Positions 1-10,934 of a stretch of 64,000 nt of DNA are shown piece by piece (the stretch's first letter is position 1; each line of letters opens with the position of its first letter). The translations under genes and the position numbers were made by a program. The stretch is from positions 344,322 to 408,321 of the forward strand of contig JAKMXF010000304.1 in assembly GCA_024704765.1 (NCBI GenBank), in the 5' to 3' direction. Origin of the DNA: Oopsacas minuta. Taxonomy: Eukaryota > Porifera > Hexactinellida > Lyssacinosida > Leucopsacidae. The notes below the pieces were generated by a model. That model saw only the letters and a list, made by a program, of their open reading frames with translations, searched no databases and was not told the DNA's origin.

Positions 1-348
1 GACAATCAAGTTAGGCTTGTAATCTGATATTAGGCTTAGAGCTGTATTAACTAGAATATGAATTCGATACATTAGTCTCATTACTTATTGAACAACCCTT
101 GTATATATTCTAAATTGGCTACATTATTGTATTGTATATCATTTCCCATTTGTGTAATGAATTTTTTTGCTTCCATAATTCCGTATTTGTTCATACTGAA
201 TTTAAAAACTAAATAATGTCATCCTATCTAAATTCAGGACCAGGGACTGTGAAGTAACTTGATATATTCATTTGGGCGATTCTATTAGTTTTGCTGATAT
301 CATAAAGGTACACATTGACCCTAATAATTGTTTTGTTCTAATGTAGTA
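1..348. other. No recognised feature (left edge)
   Basis: AT-rich sequence with no convincing open frame, splice-site pair or terminal repeat that I can recognise. It is probably intergenic or intronic. Confidence 0.5.
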
Positions 349-831
349 CAATGGAAGCCGCTTAATCGAGACTCGGATAATTGGGATGACCGCTTAAACG
401 GGGCAAAGGTTTGGGAAAATATTTTCTACATAGAAAAATCGTCGGATAATTGGGACATCGAATAGGTTAATCAGGATTTTTTATCCCGATTAAATGAATA
501 TGAAAGTATTCTTCGTTTAATTCGGATTTCATCCCAATTAAACAATTGTATATTTATTCAGAATCATTGTAATATGCTCTGTTCGTAATAGCAGGAAATT
601 TGATATTTTACAACCATAACAATACAACGGCGATTCGATTACAATTTACAAACCAAGGTTATTAACTTTGCAGACTCCCTATATAATCAGGATTTAGTAG
701 TAGTGTATTAAAATATTTCAGGTTATGATCTGAGACCATGAAAACTAGTTTTGAATACTTAAATATATCATAATCAGTTAATCGGGACAATCATTAACTC
801 CTGAGCTGCCTCGATTAAGCAACTTCTGCTA
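349..831. mobile_element. Tigger/pogo-like MITE
   Basis: Imperfect terminal inverted repeats of about 22 bp face each other, each next to a TA dinucleotide. The left end begins CAATGGAAGCCGCTTAATCG after TA at 347-348. The right end, read on the other strand, begins TAGCAGAAGTTGCTTAATCG before TA at 832-833. The recurring theme of following a row with TTAATCG or GGATAATTGGGA is typical of pogo/Tigger-class ends. About 480 bp lie between the ends and hold no transposase, so this is a non-autonomous derivative. Confidence 0.75.
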
Positions 832-1210
832 TACTACACAAAAACCACGTCCCAAAAATTTCCGGGCGAAATGCATATAACAAAAGTACACAAAACAGGC
901 TCGTATAGATTCGACATTACATTTATTGGAACTTTTGTATTTTTACTTGTTAAGCCCAAGTTTTTAAAAGGTAACGCATCCCAGCTTCGATTTTATTCGG
1001 AGAACTTTATAAAATTACTAGTAAAGCTTTTTGATTCATCTCCACATAGATTAGTAAGGTTAATGTGTTCGTGAGTGAAAAATCAACAGGAGATACGGGA
1101 TTTTCTGAAATCATTCGTCATCCAACCAGAGAATCTATTGAATTTGTTTCCAAACATGACACAGATAGGAGCATGATTCAGCGCCATCTGGAACCAATCA
1201 TATTTATTTA

Positions 1211-1926
1211 CAGTAAAACCTCCGAGATCCGGATTTCTGAGATCCGGACACCTCCCTAGACCGGACATGATTTTCTACGAAATAATATTATCAGTGAAAA
1301 TATTCAGCACGAATCGTACAAATAAAATAAAAGAAATAACTATAAAAAGGCAATAATGATGTTTGTTTAGTAGTTTTTACTCGTTTTTCAGCAGCCCTGT
1401 TTCTCCATTCTTTACTAGAAGCAAATGTTCTATCCGGGTATCCCCTTGGGACTCAAGTCATTCTAACACGGTTTCTAGGTATTCACATGCTTCTGCTGTG
1501 GTTACACAAGGTCTAGGATCAGTAGTGTCTTCTTTAAAGTCAGGATTCGTAGCTAAAACTTCTGAGATAATTTCTTCATCGTCTAAAAGTTAGTATCCTG
1601 CATCGTCATCTTCATCAAGCCACTTATGTGGTTGCTGCCAATTTTCATCAATCTCTAAAGAGCCATTTCCAAAAATAAATCTGTAAACTCTCCCTATTCA
1701 TTATTTGATGAGGATGTGCTATCTACTACCTCTAAAGAGCAATTGGAAATTGGAAGTAATTTATTTCAATCTGATTATGGGTGAAAAATAAATGGATAAT
1801 GTCCGGATCTCAGAGAGTAGAAATTTTGTAGGCTTGACCGTTTTGTATTTGATACTAAATGAAAATCCGAGATCCGGATTATTCTGAGATTCGGACGGGA
1901 CTGTCCGGATCTCGGAGGTTCTACTG
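1211..1926 (-). mobile_element. Tigger-like element, internally deleted
   Basis: The left end CAGTAAAACCTCCGAGATCC and the right end, read inverted as CAGTAGAACCTCCGAGATCC, form a near-perfect inverted repeat. It extends into the repeated motif GAGATCCGGA, and the element is flanked by TA (1209-1210 and 1927-1928). With only 716 bp it cannot hold a full pogo-type transposase. It still carries a decayed C-terminal piece on the minus strand, which is annotated separately. Confidence 0.85.
1364..1600 (-). pseudogene. Tigger-type transposase C-terminal remnant
   Basis: On the minus strand the sequence reads as the acidic and helical tail common to jerky/Tigger transposases. An EEIISEVLA-like stretch is followed by TTAEACEYLETVLE, then LESQGDTRIEHLLLVKN. 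The tryptophan expected after the VLE stretch is replaced by a stop (TGA at 1458-1460). The catalytic core is absent, deleted together with the rest of the element. It has no function now, but it identifies the parent family of the surrounding MITE. Confidence 0.7.
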
Positions 1927-2004
1927 TAGTTCAAAATAATGGCGCCCTGGAGCACAAAACGAAACAGCGCCTGAAATATGGCGAATACAGTATTTAGAAT
2001 AATC

Positions 2005-2195
2005 AAGGTTACAATCGAATAGTTTCATATTCGGTTCAACCGAATATTATTTGGCAAATAGTTCAATATTCGATTACCAACCGAATATCAGTATTCTGTA
2101 TTCGGTTGACCCAAATCGAAAATTATCAGTAGTATTCGGTTGATTTAGCCGAATATTATCAGTTTTCGGTTAGGCTACTATTCATGAATACTAAT
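2005..2195. repeat. Degenerate ATTCGGTT palindromic repeat array
   Basis: About 190 bp are built from alternating copies of ATTCGGTT and its complement AACCGAAT (for example ATTCGGTTCAACCGAATATT) with variable spacing. It could be an internal array of a transposon or a decayed satellite. No ends were found. Confidence 0.6.
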
Positions 2196-2599
2196 ATTAG
2201 GCTGGAGCGGTTTCAACATTGTGTAATTTTATTCGTCTTAAATTTTACTCATTATTTACTACCAGTAGTATTTTTCCATAAGTGGTAGGCATAACTAGAT
2301 ATATTATGAGTGAGAAAACATAGGATGAACTACACTTATCGAACTTGAACTTCCCTGCAAACGAACACGCACAGATGAGATAAGCCTTTCCGAGCTCTTG
2401 ATTGACAGCATTCAATCAATCCCTGAATCAGAATATGCCAACTATACCTAAGTACGAATTAATATTGTTAGTCATTGAATTATACAATGTTCAGTTATAT
2501 GCATGTAATTCTGTTTGATTGAAATTTACAAATAGGTGAGTTTGAAAACACTGAAATTCTCCCTCAAACAAAACTAATCCTGAAATGGATCTTCAAATA

Positions 2600-4155
2600 T
2601 TTGATCTGTCCATTACTGACAGATATTTACATTCTCTCTTACATGAAATGGTCCTGTATTGCTCGTTTAATACCTTGTGCATCTATCAATGCAGCTTTTC
2701 TTGTTTGCCATAGTCAGATCTTGTATTTTGATATTGATTCTTGCGATTTCAAACTACAAATTATTTCTACAGATAATTACCGTTTAAATCTGAATTTATT
2801 CAAGAAATTCTCTCCCAATACGAAGTTAAAAACTCGTTCCCTGCTAGTCACCAAAGAAAACTCTTTATTTTGTACAGATTTTGAAATCAGTTCGAAACAA
2901 CTTGGTAAATACTAAAAATTTCATAATACCTTTAACTTCCCCAACTTTCAAAACATTCAGTTGAGTTCTTATGAAGATCCAGTTCGAGCTCTATCAGCAT
3001 CTTTCAGTGAAGTGCGCATTCTCTATAATATAGAGAAACATCTTTAGCTAAAGTAACCCCAAACTTTACTATCAAGGCATGTTTTGCTTATTATTCAGCA
3101 CCAAAATGTTAAACTGGTGCTGAAAGTAATCAATAAATTGACTTTTGCAGCTTTGAAATTACGAAAGGAACTTCGTCAGCCAGAAACCAGGAACAATACA
3201 CATGAGGTAGTTTGTATCCCCTTGAATATATTCGATACCAATACTCCATTTGACGGTCAACGTGTAAATGATGATATCTCTAGGCCTTTATTATTCCAAG
3301 ACGGACGATTTTCCTTCTTACTTTGGTTTTAATTTGGTTCAAGGCTTGGTAAGGATTACCAGACGATAAAGGAAAAATTTAGTAACCAAACTTTTACCAG
3401 CATTGAATATTCTTGCACTGTCTTGCATGAGATTACTAACAATTTAACTCAGTTAAATCGATTAAGTATTTCTTGGGTTCCTTTTTAAAGACTCATCCGT
3501 TAGAACATTATTTTGGCTTAGTATATCATATAATATCGTGTTCAAATTATAAATTACTTATCTTCAGATTCTTGAAACTGACGCCTCCTAAAACTATCCA
3601 ACATTTCAAGTTATTTGTGTCCAAACAATACTCTGGGTTTTTCACTTCAAACATTTATTGATTCATGCTCAACACCGTGTGATACTTATAATGATTGTGA
3701 AATAGATGTGCACCTACGTAGTCATGGATGAAATATAGGATTTAATTTCATTGAATGTAGTTTACTAATTCTGTCATTAGCTTCTATTACTGGATATTCA
3801 GTATATAAGCATTTGGGAAATATTCAGCCATGTCATAATTGCAATGAATTTTAACTACTGATAAGGACTTTATTTTCATGAAGATTCACAGTCTGAGGTT
3901 GCACTTATATGATTACCGACCGTGGGTCCTAATATTTCATCCTGAGGGTATACTTGACTCTATGATAACTTTATGAAAGACTATGGTTGCGATTGAAAAG
4001 AAAGAATTGATAACGATGTTCATACAAGGATTATCCAGAAATTTTCTTGTTCTAATTATATTGATATTCTTAGCTTACGCTAGTATGATTGGTGACATAA
4101 GTTGCATAATTTGTGGAATCTCACTTAGTACTAACCTAAAGAAAATTATATAAAA
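2600..4155 (+). pseudogene. P/THAP9-like transposase, decayed copy A
   Basis: Broken reading frames can be placed in order against the two other P-like copies in this window (29.4-33.8 kb and 35.4-40.0 kb). The region starts with the DDE-core segment containing TDNYRLNLNLFKKFSPNTKL (around 2770-2840). It continues with a QNVKLVLKVINK segment near 3100 and a TPFDGQRVNDDISRPLLFQD segment near 3250-3300, then HPLEHYFGL near 3490. It ends with EKKELITMFIQGLSRNFLVL and a stop close to 4152. Many stops and frameshifts separate these blocks, so the copy is dead. The THAP domain and terminal repeats were not located, and both boundaries are approximate. Confidence 0.7.
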
Positions 4156-5019
4156 ATAAGGGGAACATATTATATCTAAGTGTCCAATGAGTCTTTGTAG
4201 CATTCTTATGAGTGAATTTATCTATTTGTTCTTTTCTATACCTTTAGATATAAGAGCTAAGTTGTGTAATTTTTGAATATATTTGGATGGGGACAATTAG
4301 AGGAAGCGAAAGTGCTTTGTTTACATTATTTGTGAAATTATTTGATTTAGGAAACTCATCCTGTGTTTCTCTCTCAGCAAGAGAAGAAACGACATTCCCT
4401 ACCATTTGTATTAGCTATACTATTAAAAAGAGGTAAGTATACCTTTGAGACCTTCTACATGTTCTACTGGCCCGATCCTTTTGAAATTTTACAGAGAAGC
4501 TTGACCATCGTGAACCAAAAATTCCTTAAGATTTTCGCAAACAATATTCGTAAAAGTTTGAAATTTTCCACAGCCAAATTCTCGAACTTTTTTGAGACAT
4601 TGTCTGCCTATATTTCTAAAATTGTGTTTGAAATATGTTGCTGATCCCTTGTTGACAAAATGTCTAGTTGTCATGTCAGTGGGTTTGATGACAATCCTAT
4701 CATGTGACATGAGACGAGCTTTGGAATTCTACGCTTTTCGAAATCCAATGTGAACCTGCTGAAGTAGATCTACTTAGTTACATAAAAACCGTTTATGCAG
4801 ACCTTATCTTTAATTTTCCTTGGCTTGTCTTAGCTTTTCAACAATTAATTGAGTAAAAGGTGTAACCATTTGCATTCAACTGATATTTTTATTTAATGAA
4901 GATATGTGTATATTCCATGACAAACCCACATATTCTTTTTCAAAAAAATGTTAAAACACAAGTACATATGCGATGTTATCAAGTGTGTTGTTTGAAGTAT
5001 CATCTATAGATGAAAGAAA
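4156..5019. other. No recognised gene; one unsupported 93-codon frame
   Basis: An open frame at 4363-4644 overlaps one on the opposite strand. I recognise no domain, no splice context and no transposon ends. Confidence 0.4.
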
Positions 5020-5294
5020 GTATCTATTTCAAACAACTAAGCGAAAAATGCTTATTCAACGAAACGTCGATACATACATTCATAAATAAATACATACATA
5101 CATACAAATATACAGATTAATTTGGTAGGCCATGCCCTATTGTATAATATTGTTTAACTAAGTGCAATAGGTGGGGTCACGGGCCCCATTAGAGGTGGGG
5201 CCCTGGGCTCTGCTACCTAATGAGGTGAACTTTGAGACGCCCCTTTTGATCCCTCGCTACCCTTGCTCAAGATCCCATATTCCCTACCACTGTA
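5020..5294. repeat. 275-bp exact repeat, copy 1
   Basis: This block reappears without a visible difference at 5703-5977. It contains a (CATA)n tract at about 5086-5104 and a GC-rich stretch at about 5170-5230. Copy 1 ends at a TA that is followed immediately by a Tc1-type terminus. Confidence 0.95.
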
Positions 5295-5701
5295 CAGTCA
5301 GGGGACAAAAGTATTCGACCACACAAATATATTGTCACAAATTGTATACTCTTTCGCGCTCCTATATATTGTGTAGTCTATATTCGTAGCTGCAATCTAG
5401 TAATTTACATAGAATAACATATGTTTTTCGAGAATTTCAAAAAATATTTTCGATTTACACTTTTTGAAGGTGTTAATTATTAATAATTATTTGATAATTA
5501 TTGATAATCAAATTATGTGGTAATTCAAAACCTATTAAGAATCTGTAATTTCTGACCTGATATTTGAATTCTACGTAGGCGAATTACCCTAGATTCAAAT
5601 TTCCAATGAGATTGAACAATTTTTACCAAAGTTATAGAAGATTTCAATTTGTGCCACCTTTTGCCCAAGGTGGCACAAGTGGTCGTTACCCAGAGGTTAT
5701 T
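5295..5701. mobile_element. Tc1-like element, 5' part, cut by an assembly gap
   Basis: Directly after TA at 5293-5294 the sequence begins CAGTCAGGGGACAAAAGTAT, which has the look of a Tc1/mariner terminus. About 407 bp follow without transposase coding. A strong hairpin (TGCCACCTT, 6-base loop, AAGGTGGCA) lies near 5652-5675. The opposite terminus is missing because the sequence stops at the N at 5702. The second copy of the flanking 275-bp block lacks this insertion exactly at the TA, as expected of an empty allele. Confidence 0.75.
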
Positions 5702-5702
5702 N
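5702..5702. other. Assembly gap (single N)
   Basis: This is the only ambiguous base in the window. It sits exactly between the partial Tc1-like element and the start of the second copy of a 275-bp repeat, so it probably joins two contigs whose true overlap was not recognised. Confidence 0.9.
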
Positions 5703-5977
5703 GTATCTATTTCAAACAACTAAGCGAAAAATGCTTATTCAACGAAACGTCGATACATACATTCATAAATAAATACATACATACATACAAATATACAGAT
5801 TAATTTGGTAGGCCATGCCCTATTGTATAATATTGTTTAACTAAGTGCAATAGGTGGGGTCACGGGCCCCATTAGAGGTGGGGCCCTGGGCTCTGCTACC
5901 TAATGAGGTGAACTTTGAGACGCCCCTTTTGATCCCTCGCTACCCTTGCTCAAGATCCCATATTCCCTACCACTGTA
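5703..5977. repeat. 275-bp exact repeat, copy 2 (empty Tc1 site)
   Basis: It appears identical to 5020-5294 but continues through the TA into TATGTGCTTGCTACATG instead of a Tc1 terminus. This is the arrangement expected of the same locus without the insertion. Confidence 0.95.
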
Positions 5978-6052
5978 TATGTGCTTGCTACATGTCCTGC
6001 TGCTTAGTAATTGGCGAAAATTCTTTAATTATTTGATTTGTTTTACTGCTAG

Positions 6053-6284
6053 CAATATGGAGACAAGAATGACCCATACTTTTGAAACTGATATCCAAAG
6101 CTCTGATACCCAGTCACTTCTACCAAATATTCAACAATCAGATATGCTTTCTCTACGAACAAGTTATGTGCACGATTCCTCGAGCTCTTCTACTAACTCT
6201 AACTACAAAATCCTAGTCCCTTCTGCTAAATTTATCAGCAGAAGAAGTCTTAAGAAGACGAAACAAGTACCTGAACTACCTGAG
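6053..6284 (+). CDS. Candidate first coding exon of the KIF14-like kinesin
   Basis: A pyrimidine-rich stretch ending CTGCTAG (AG at 6051-6052) precedes a 232-base block. It holds an ATG at 6057 and 76 codons and ends CCTGAG|GTGAGA, a good donor. The encoded peptide is rich in Ser and Thr, with a SSSSSTNSN run, then a basic SRRSLKKTK segment and ends QVPELPE. This would suit the disordered N-terminal extension that precedes the motor in KIF14-type kinesins. The exon ends in phase 0 and the first motor exon at 33971 begins in phase 0. I infer linkage from phase, strand and order only; no homology is visible, and the exon may belong to another transcript. Upstream bases 6053-6056 would be 5' UTR. 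Confidence 0.45.
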
Positions 6285-6360
6285 GTGAGAAGTTTATATA
6301 GGAAAATCTCGAAAAATATATTTTCGAAATTTTCAAAATTTGTAAATGCTTGAAAAAATA

Positions 6361-8587
6361 TGTTATTTTACATCATTTTCATCATTTTTCATAAACCTTG
6401 CATAATTAGCCAATGTATGTCCTTAACACCTCGTCATATTTGGAAAAAATTGAAAATCTCAGAGTTCTTCAAATTTCACCATGGAAATGCGGTATATTAT
6501 GTAGTAATTATTGAGAAATCACTTTATGCACCAGCTTTTTCGTAATTTATCCGTTGTCTAACAATCCAGCAGCTCTGAGGTACTAAAGTGAGGATTTATT
6601 GTCATTACGTCATTTTAATGTCATATTTGAAGCTTTATTTAGCTCCTTGGTCTATAGAAATAAAGTCGTCTTGTACAAATATATGGAGTTACAAATTTCT
6701 AACACTTCAACCTTTACTGACAGGGTAAAACGGCATTAAATTCAAATAATAGTGATACATACAATTTGCTCGCCGACATGGTACCAATCGGCTCATTTTG
6801 TGGCCATTTATTTGCCAATCGATGTCTATTTATCTCATGGTCCTTTGGTAGACATGTTTCGAATAGAACCTTGAATCACTGTTTCGTATGTATGACTATC
6901 TCGGAACAGGAGTTTGGGATTCTATCATTGTTTCTATTTGCATCAATCTTTGAATTGAGTTTTCTTAAGTTTATATTTCCCTGAATCCTCGAATTTAGTA
7001 CCCTTTGCCTTTCACAACTGTATTATGCAGTGACCTAAAAATTGGACGATCTTTGTACAATATATGTTTGAAATTTTGGTTACCTCACTTTGTCAAATTC
7101 ATAATCACTCCTCAATAATTTAGGCACATTACTTAAGAAATTTCCCCTAATTCATATATATATATACTAATTACAATTTGTAGAACGACAAATTATTCAC
7201 CATATATCCTAAAAAACGGGAATGTGGCAATATTTTTGTCTTGTAAGCACTTCTTTGGCAAAAATACCATTATTTGATGTCTCATATATCGTTAAAAATT
7301 ATATCTTTCATTCCAAAGTGGATACTTATTAGAAATGATCCTTAAATACTTCTATACAAATATGAAAAATTTTACTGCAAAAGTTTGTTCTTTCTTAAGT
7401 TACAGTAGAGACCAGGGATGTCACAGTTTTATGAATATCCTATTATGACTCGATAATCTTTAAAGATATTGATAAATCACTATCGCCATTTAATACTGCG
7501 TATATATTTTGTAGCGATGGAATTATGCGAAAAATAAGAGTTTGCCAGCAAATCCTCTTACTAGCATGGCATCCGAATGTAATTCAGTATGAATATCATT
7601 TGATATTCTCTAAACTGACTTGCGAATATTTGTGTAATCGGAGATGAAGTTGATTATAGGCCACATTTATTTTTCACAAACGCAAATTAATGTAGTTAGT
7701 GTACAGTGCAACCTCTAGAAGCGGGGCAGTTTTGGCTCACCTTCCTTCACTTCCATGGGAACCACCCTCTCTTACTGAAAGCCAGATTTGTTTTCCCGAA
7801 ATCCTGGGCACTTTCAATCATTTCTGAAATATCTTGGACATTCCTGGAACGTGATGTTTTGAATACTGTCTTCTGCAGTGCTGCCAAGTTAATTCAGAAA
7901 ATTTACGGATATTGAGGGAAAAATACTTAGAAACAAAATTTTTTTGCGGGGTATTTTAACATCCCTTAATGACCTCCAACATGTCTTAATTTGCTTTTAC
8001 AATGCCATTAGCTAACAACTTTTTATTAATATTCGTTATTAAATGTGGTTATATGGATGCTTTCTTGTTGCAAACATTAATCTAAATTTGTATCAGCATG
8101 CAACAAACTATCAAAGTAGTATTTTATTTGATCGTACATACTTTTAGAAAATTTCTCTTATATTTCCTAGGTGGGTACAAATGTTGAGTAATTTTGAATA
8201 TTGACCTTCATCGTTAACAAAAGTATTGCATGTACATGGAATTCGCTAGAAATATGTATAGTTATGTCTTCATACGTTGATACGTAGATAGTAGTCAAAT
8301 TTACATAGTCTACGTATATTTACGGAGACTTGGTAGCACTGGTCTTCTGAGAGTGAGAGGTTGTTACCCATTCTGACTCTAATATTATAATCGAAAGCAT
8401 TTGTTCTATCATCTAAATATCTGGGATGGGAGATTTAATCCAGCTACCCCTGAAAATGTGTTGAAACAACCTGCCAGAGAAGCACGGCTCTCTGAAATTA
8501 CAATCTCAAGTAAAGAAAGTACGGACCCTGTGAAATTTACATCTTGGCACAGAATTTTATTTAGATTTCGAAATTGTTTTGAAAATA
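6361..8587. other. Intronic AT-rich stretch with one Tigger-like terminus
   Basis: The only recognisable element is an isolated terminus starting at 7704, CAGTGCAACCTCTAGAAGCG after TA. Its mate was not found nearby. Open frames at 6766-6984 and 7706-7915 show no recognisable domain. Confidence 0.4.
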
Positions 8588-9048
8588 CAGTAAAACCTCC
8601 AAAAGGTGAACACCCTACGGACCAGCAAAATGTTCACTTTTGAGACGTGTTCACTTTTCATGATTTATCATAAATTGTATTTCAGACAACAATGGTAGTA
8701 AAATGTGTGAAAACATTCTACTTGCAAATAAGTTGTCTCTTTTGCCCATTGTATGAGGAAGCCTCTTATATTGTGAAGCCACATCATCAAACATCCCTGC
8801 TTTCACAACTAGTGTGATAACAAAGCTGACTGCCTATTCAGAAATCTGGCAAAAAAAATAGATGTTCACTTTTAAGAGGTCATATCCTATGCAATTTAGA
8901 CATTTTGGGACCAAATTAAGTGTTTAATTTCACTTTTCACAGGTAATCACATTCTAAAGGGTGACTACTATGTAATACAATGGGAAATAATTTGGGACCA
9001 AGTGAAGTGTTCATATTTTGGAGGTGTTCACTTTTGGAGGTTTTACTG
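8588..9048. mobile_element. Tigger-like MITE
   Basis: The left end CAGTAAAACCTCCAAAAGGT and the right end, read inverted as CAGTAAAACCTCCAAAAGTG, both continue into GAACACC. TA precedes the left end, and TG, a probable mutated TA, follows the right end. The interior repeats the motif GTTCACTTTT in direct and inverted orientation. It is about 460 bp long with no transposase. Confidence 0.85.
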
Positions 9049-9544
9049 TGATATTTCTATCACAAACTATTTGCAAGTGTGATTTTAATATTTGGTGTTA
9101 TATTTAACTTTTCTGTCAATCTTTAGTTCCGATTTAGCAGCTTTGAATTTAAACCTTTCATTATAATGAGATAGTGTTTTTATTCAATGATTTAATTCTA
9201 TACGGTAATAGGACGTGGTATTAGTCAATATTTGCAACAAGAGATAATTATTAACCAATTACTACAATAATTGATGCACAACATGACTATTTGTGGTCAA
9301 TACCAAATATTTACTATGAATACGCAAAACATAAGCTAACATAAGCTAACATAGAACATTAATACTCTTAGCAATAACGTAAACATATTTCAATTAATTA
9401 TGGATGCGCATGATCCAGCTAGATTTAAGGTTTTGGTCGTTAGTACTGTGTCCAAATTCGTAATATTTAGCTCACTTCGCATCAGTTATTCAAGGAGCCA
9501 GCTGATGAGTTAACAAAAGTAGGTGAACAATACACGAAAGTATT
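9049..9544. other. No recognised feature
   Basis: AT-rich spacer containing a short direct repeat, ATAAGCTAAC twice, near 9335-9355. Confidence 0.4.
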
Positions 9545-9550
9545 TGAACC

Positions 9551-10316
9551 CTAACTAGTGATACCATCAGTAGTTACTCCACTCAGTTTTCCCCATGCAC
9601 CACCTGATCCTATGTTTTCAAGCCCTTTGATTGTTTCCGCTGCAATATCCGCTCCTGTTGTGGTACTCACCATCGACCGCATTTCTACTAATTCTTTTGT
9701 AATTGCAAAGTCATCTTTTACTCCACGAACAAAGATCAAAAGCTGCGATGTATCGGAGATATCCATGCTCTCATCAAGAGCAAGAGAAAAATACTCGAAC
9801 GTCTTGCAGACTATTTTCAGTTGTTCTCTACTATCACCTGCCATGTCTACAATTTTCCAAGTGACTGTTTGGCGGGACAAACTGACATCTTCGAACTTCT
9901 GCTTTTCCTTCAGGCAAAGTTCCATTGCACATGCTACCATACATTCTTTGACAACTCGCCATCTGTAATGGTTTACAGTATTCGACGATCTTCTATGATA
10001 CAATGTAACTGGAAAGCATAGCTTTTCTTTGTCAATTGTAGCCTTAAAAAGTGAATCCTGTTGAAGTTTCAGTCCCTCATTAGTTTATCGAGTCTTTGTT
10101 TCCTGGCCTCATAATAAAGTTCTTCAAATTCATCTTTATGCCCTGTGTCCTAGTCTCTGAATACATTACTGACTTTGATTAGATTTGCACTCTGATTACA
10201 GATAAGACCGATCGGTTTCCTTTCTCTTCTATGAAAAAGTAATGTAAAGTCCACTCTTGTTTAAAATTTCTGCCTTCATCAGTAACCTTCCTTTTCTTTA
10301 TGGGCCTTGATGCCAT
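9551..10316 (-). pseudogene. hAT transposase N-terminal half (GTF2IRD2-like)
   Basis: From an ATG at 10316 the minus strand reads a basic start (MASRPIKKRKVTDEGR), then an aromatic WTLHYFFIEERKP segment and a single C-x-x-type LICNQ site, as in the zinc-binding region of GTF2IRD2/ZBED-type hAT proteins. After one stop and at least one frameshift, an open stretch from about 10003 to 9551 follows. It contains ALDESMDISDTSQLLIFVRG, TTTGADI and TTDG, all recognisable landmarks of this hAT subfamily (LAIDEST-like, D-x-AQL, ITTDG). The DESMD aspartate is probably the first catalytic residue. The protein ends just after TTDG, so the insertion domain, second and third catalytic residues and dimerisation region are missing. 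It is non-functional. Confidence 0.85.
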
Positions 10317-10405
10317 TCAATAAGAAATAAGTAAGAAAATACATAAATACTAATAAGTAAGCATTATGTTCACTATTCTGGAACGAAACCCTGTTTTATA
10401 CCCAG

Positions 10406-10754
10406 AATTACGGACATACCTCATTTACGGAACTTTCCATTTGGTTCAGTAAATTTGGTATGTCCAGAATTACGATCATATTGCTAATAAGGTATCCTTG
10501 CTAATAACATCATATCCTTGTAGGATTTCAAATTTTTAAAGAATGACAGATGGTATAATATTACTAAAATGGCAAATAATATCAATCTAGATCCAATGGC
10601 ATAAATGTAGATTTTGGATCTGGGTTGTTATCATTTGTCACTAGTTTTATTTATCATATACATATTAATCGAGTTTTAATAAGATGTTTCTTCAAAATTT
10701 AATATCAAAATAGGATGTTATTAGCAACATGATCATAATTCTGAGGTTCCATTG
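10406..10754. mobile_element. Small MITE with nested palindromes
   Basis: The right end, read inverted, is CAATGGAACCTCAGAATTAT next to TA at 10755-10756. It continues GATCATGTTGCTAATAA and is matched by CAGAATTACGATCATATTGC at about 10466. Further left, CAGAATTACGGACATACC (from 10409) and its near complement, ending at about 10470, form a second stem. The outer left boundary is approximate. Confidence 0.6.
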
Positions 10755-10934
10755 TACATAATACTCATTCCACCTTGAGGCTCTGCGGGCCACACTAAGG
10801 TAAATTGTGGGGCGCAAGTTGGCCACCCCTAATCTACAACGATCAATGTAAACTCAGCTTTGATTATGGGCGAAATTTCTCAAACTTGTACTCAGCTTAG
10901 GGAATGAGAATTTTGTAGATAAGGTTATATATCT

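Larger units (their letters stand above)
9545..10831 (-). mobile_element. hAT element (GTF2IRD2/Charlie type), 3' truncated
   Basis: A minus-strand transposase segment (9551-10316) is followed upstream by about 500 bp of non-coding sequence. That sequence contains a foldback-like MITE and ends at the motif AAGTTGGCCACCCCTAA (10817-10833). Inverted, this reads as a GGGGTGGCCAA terminus typical of hAT elements. The part encoding the catalytic C-terminal half and the other terminus are absent: recognisable homology stops at about 9545. Confidence 0.7.

Noticed and set aside
9558-10021. Plus-strand frames of 136 and 66 codons
   Set aside because: They are antisense shadows of the hAT transposase on the minus strand, which has clear family motifs.
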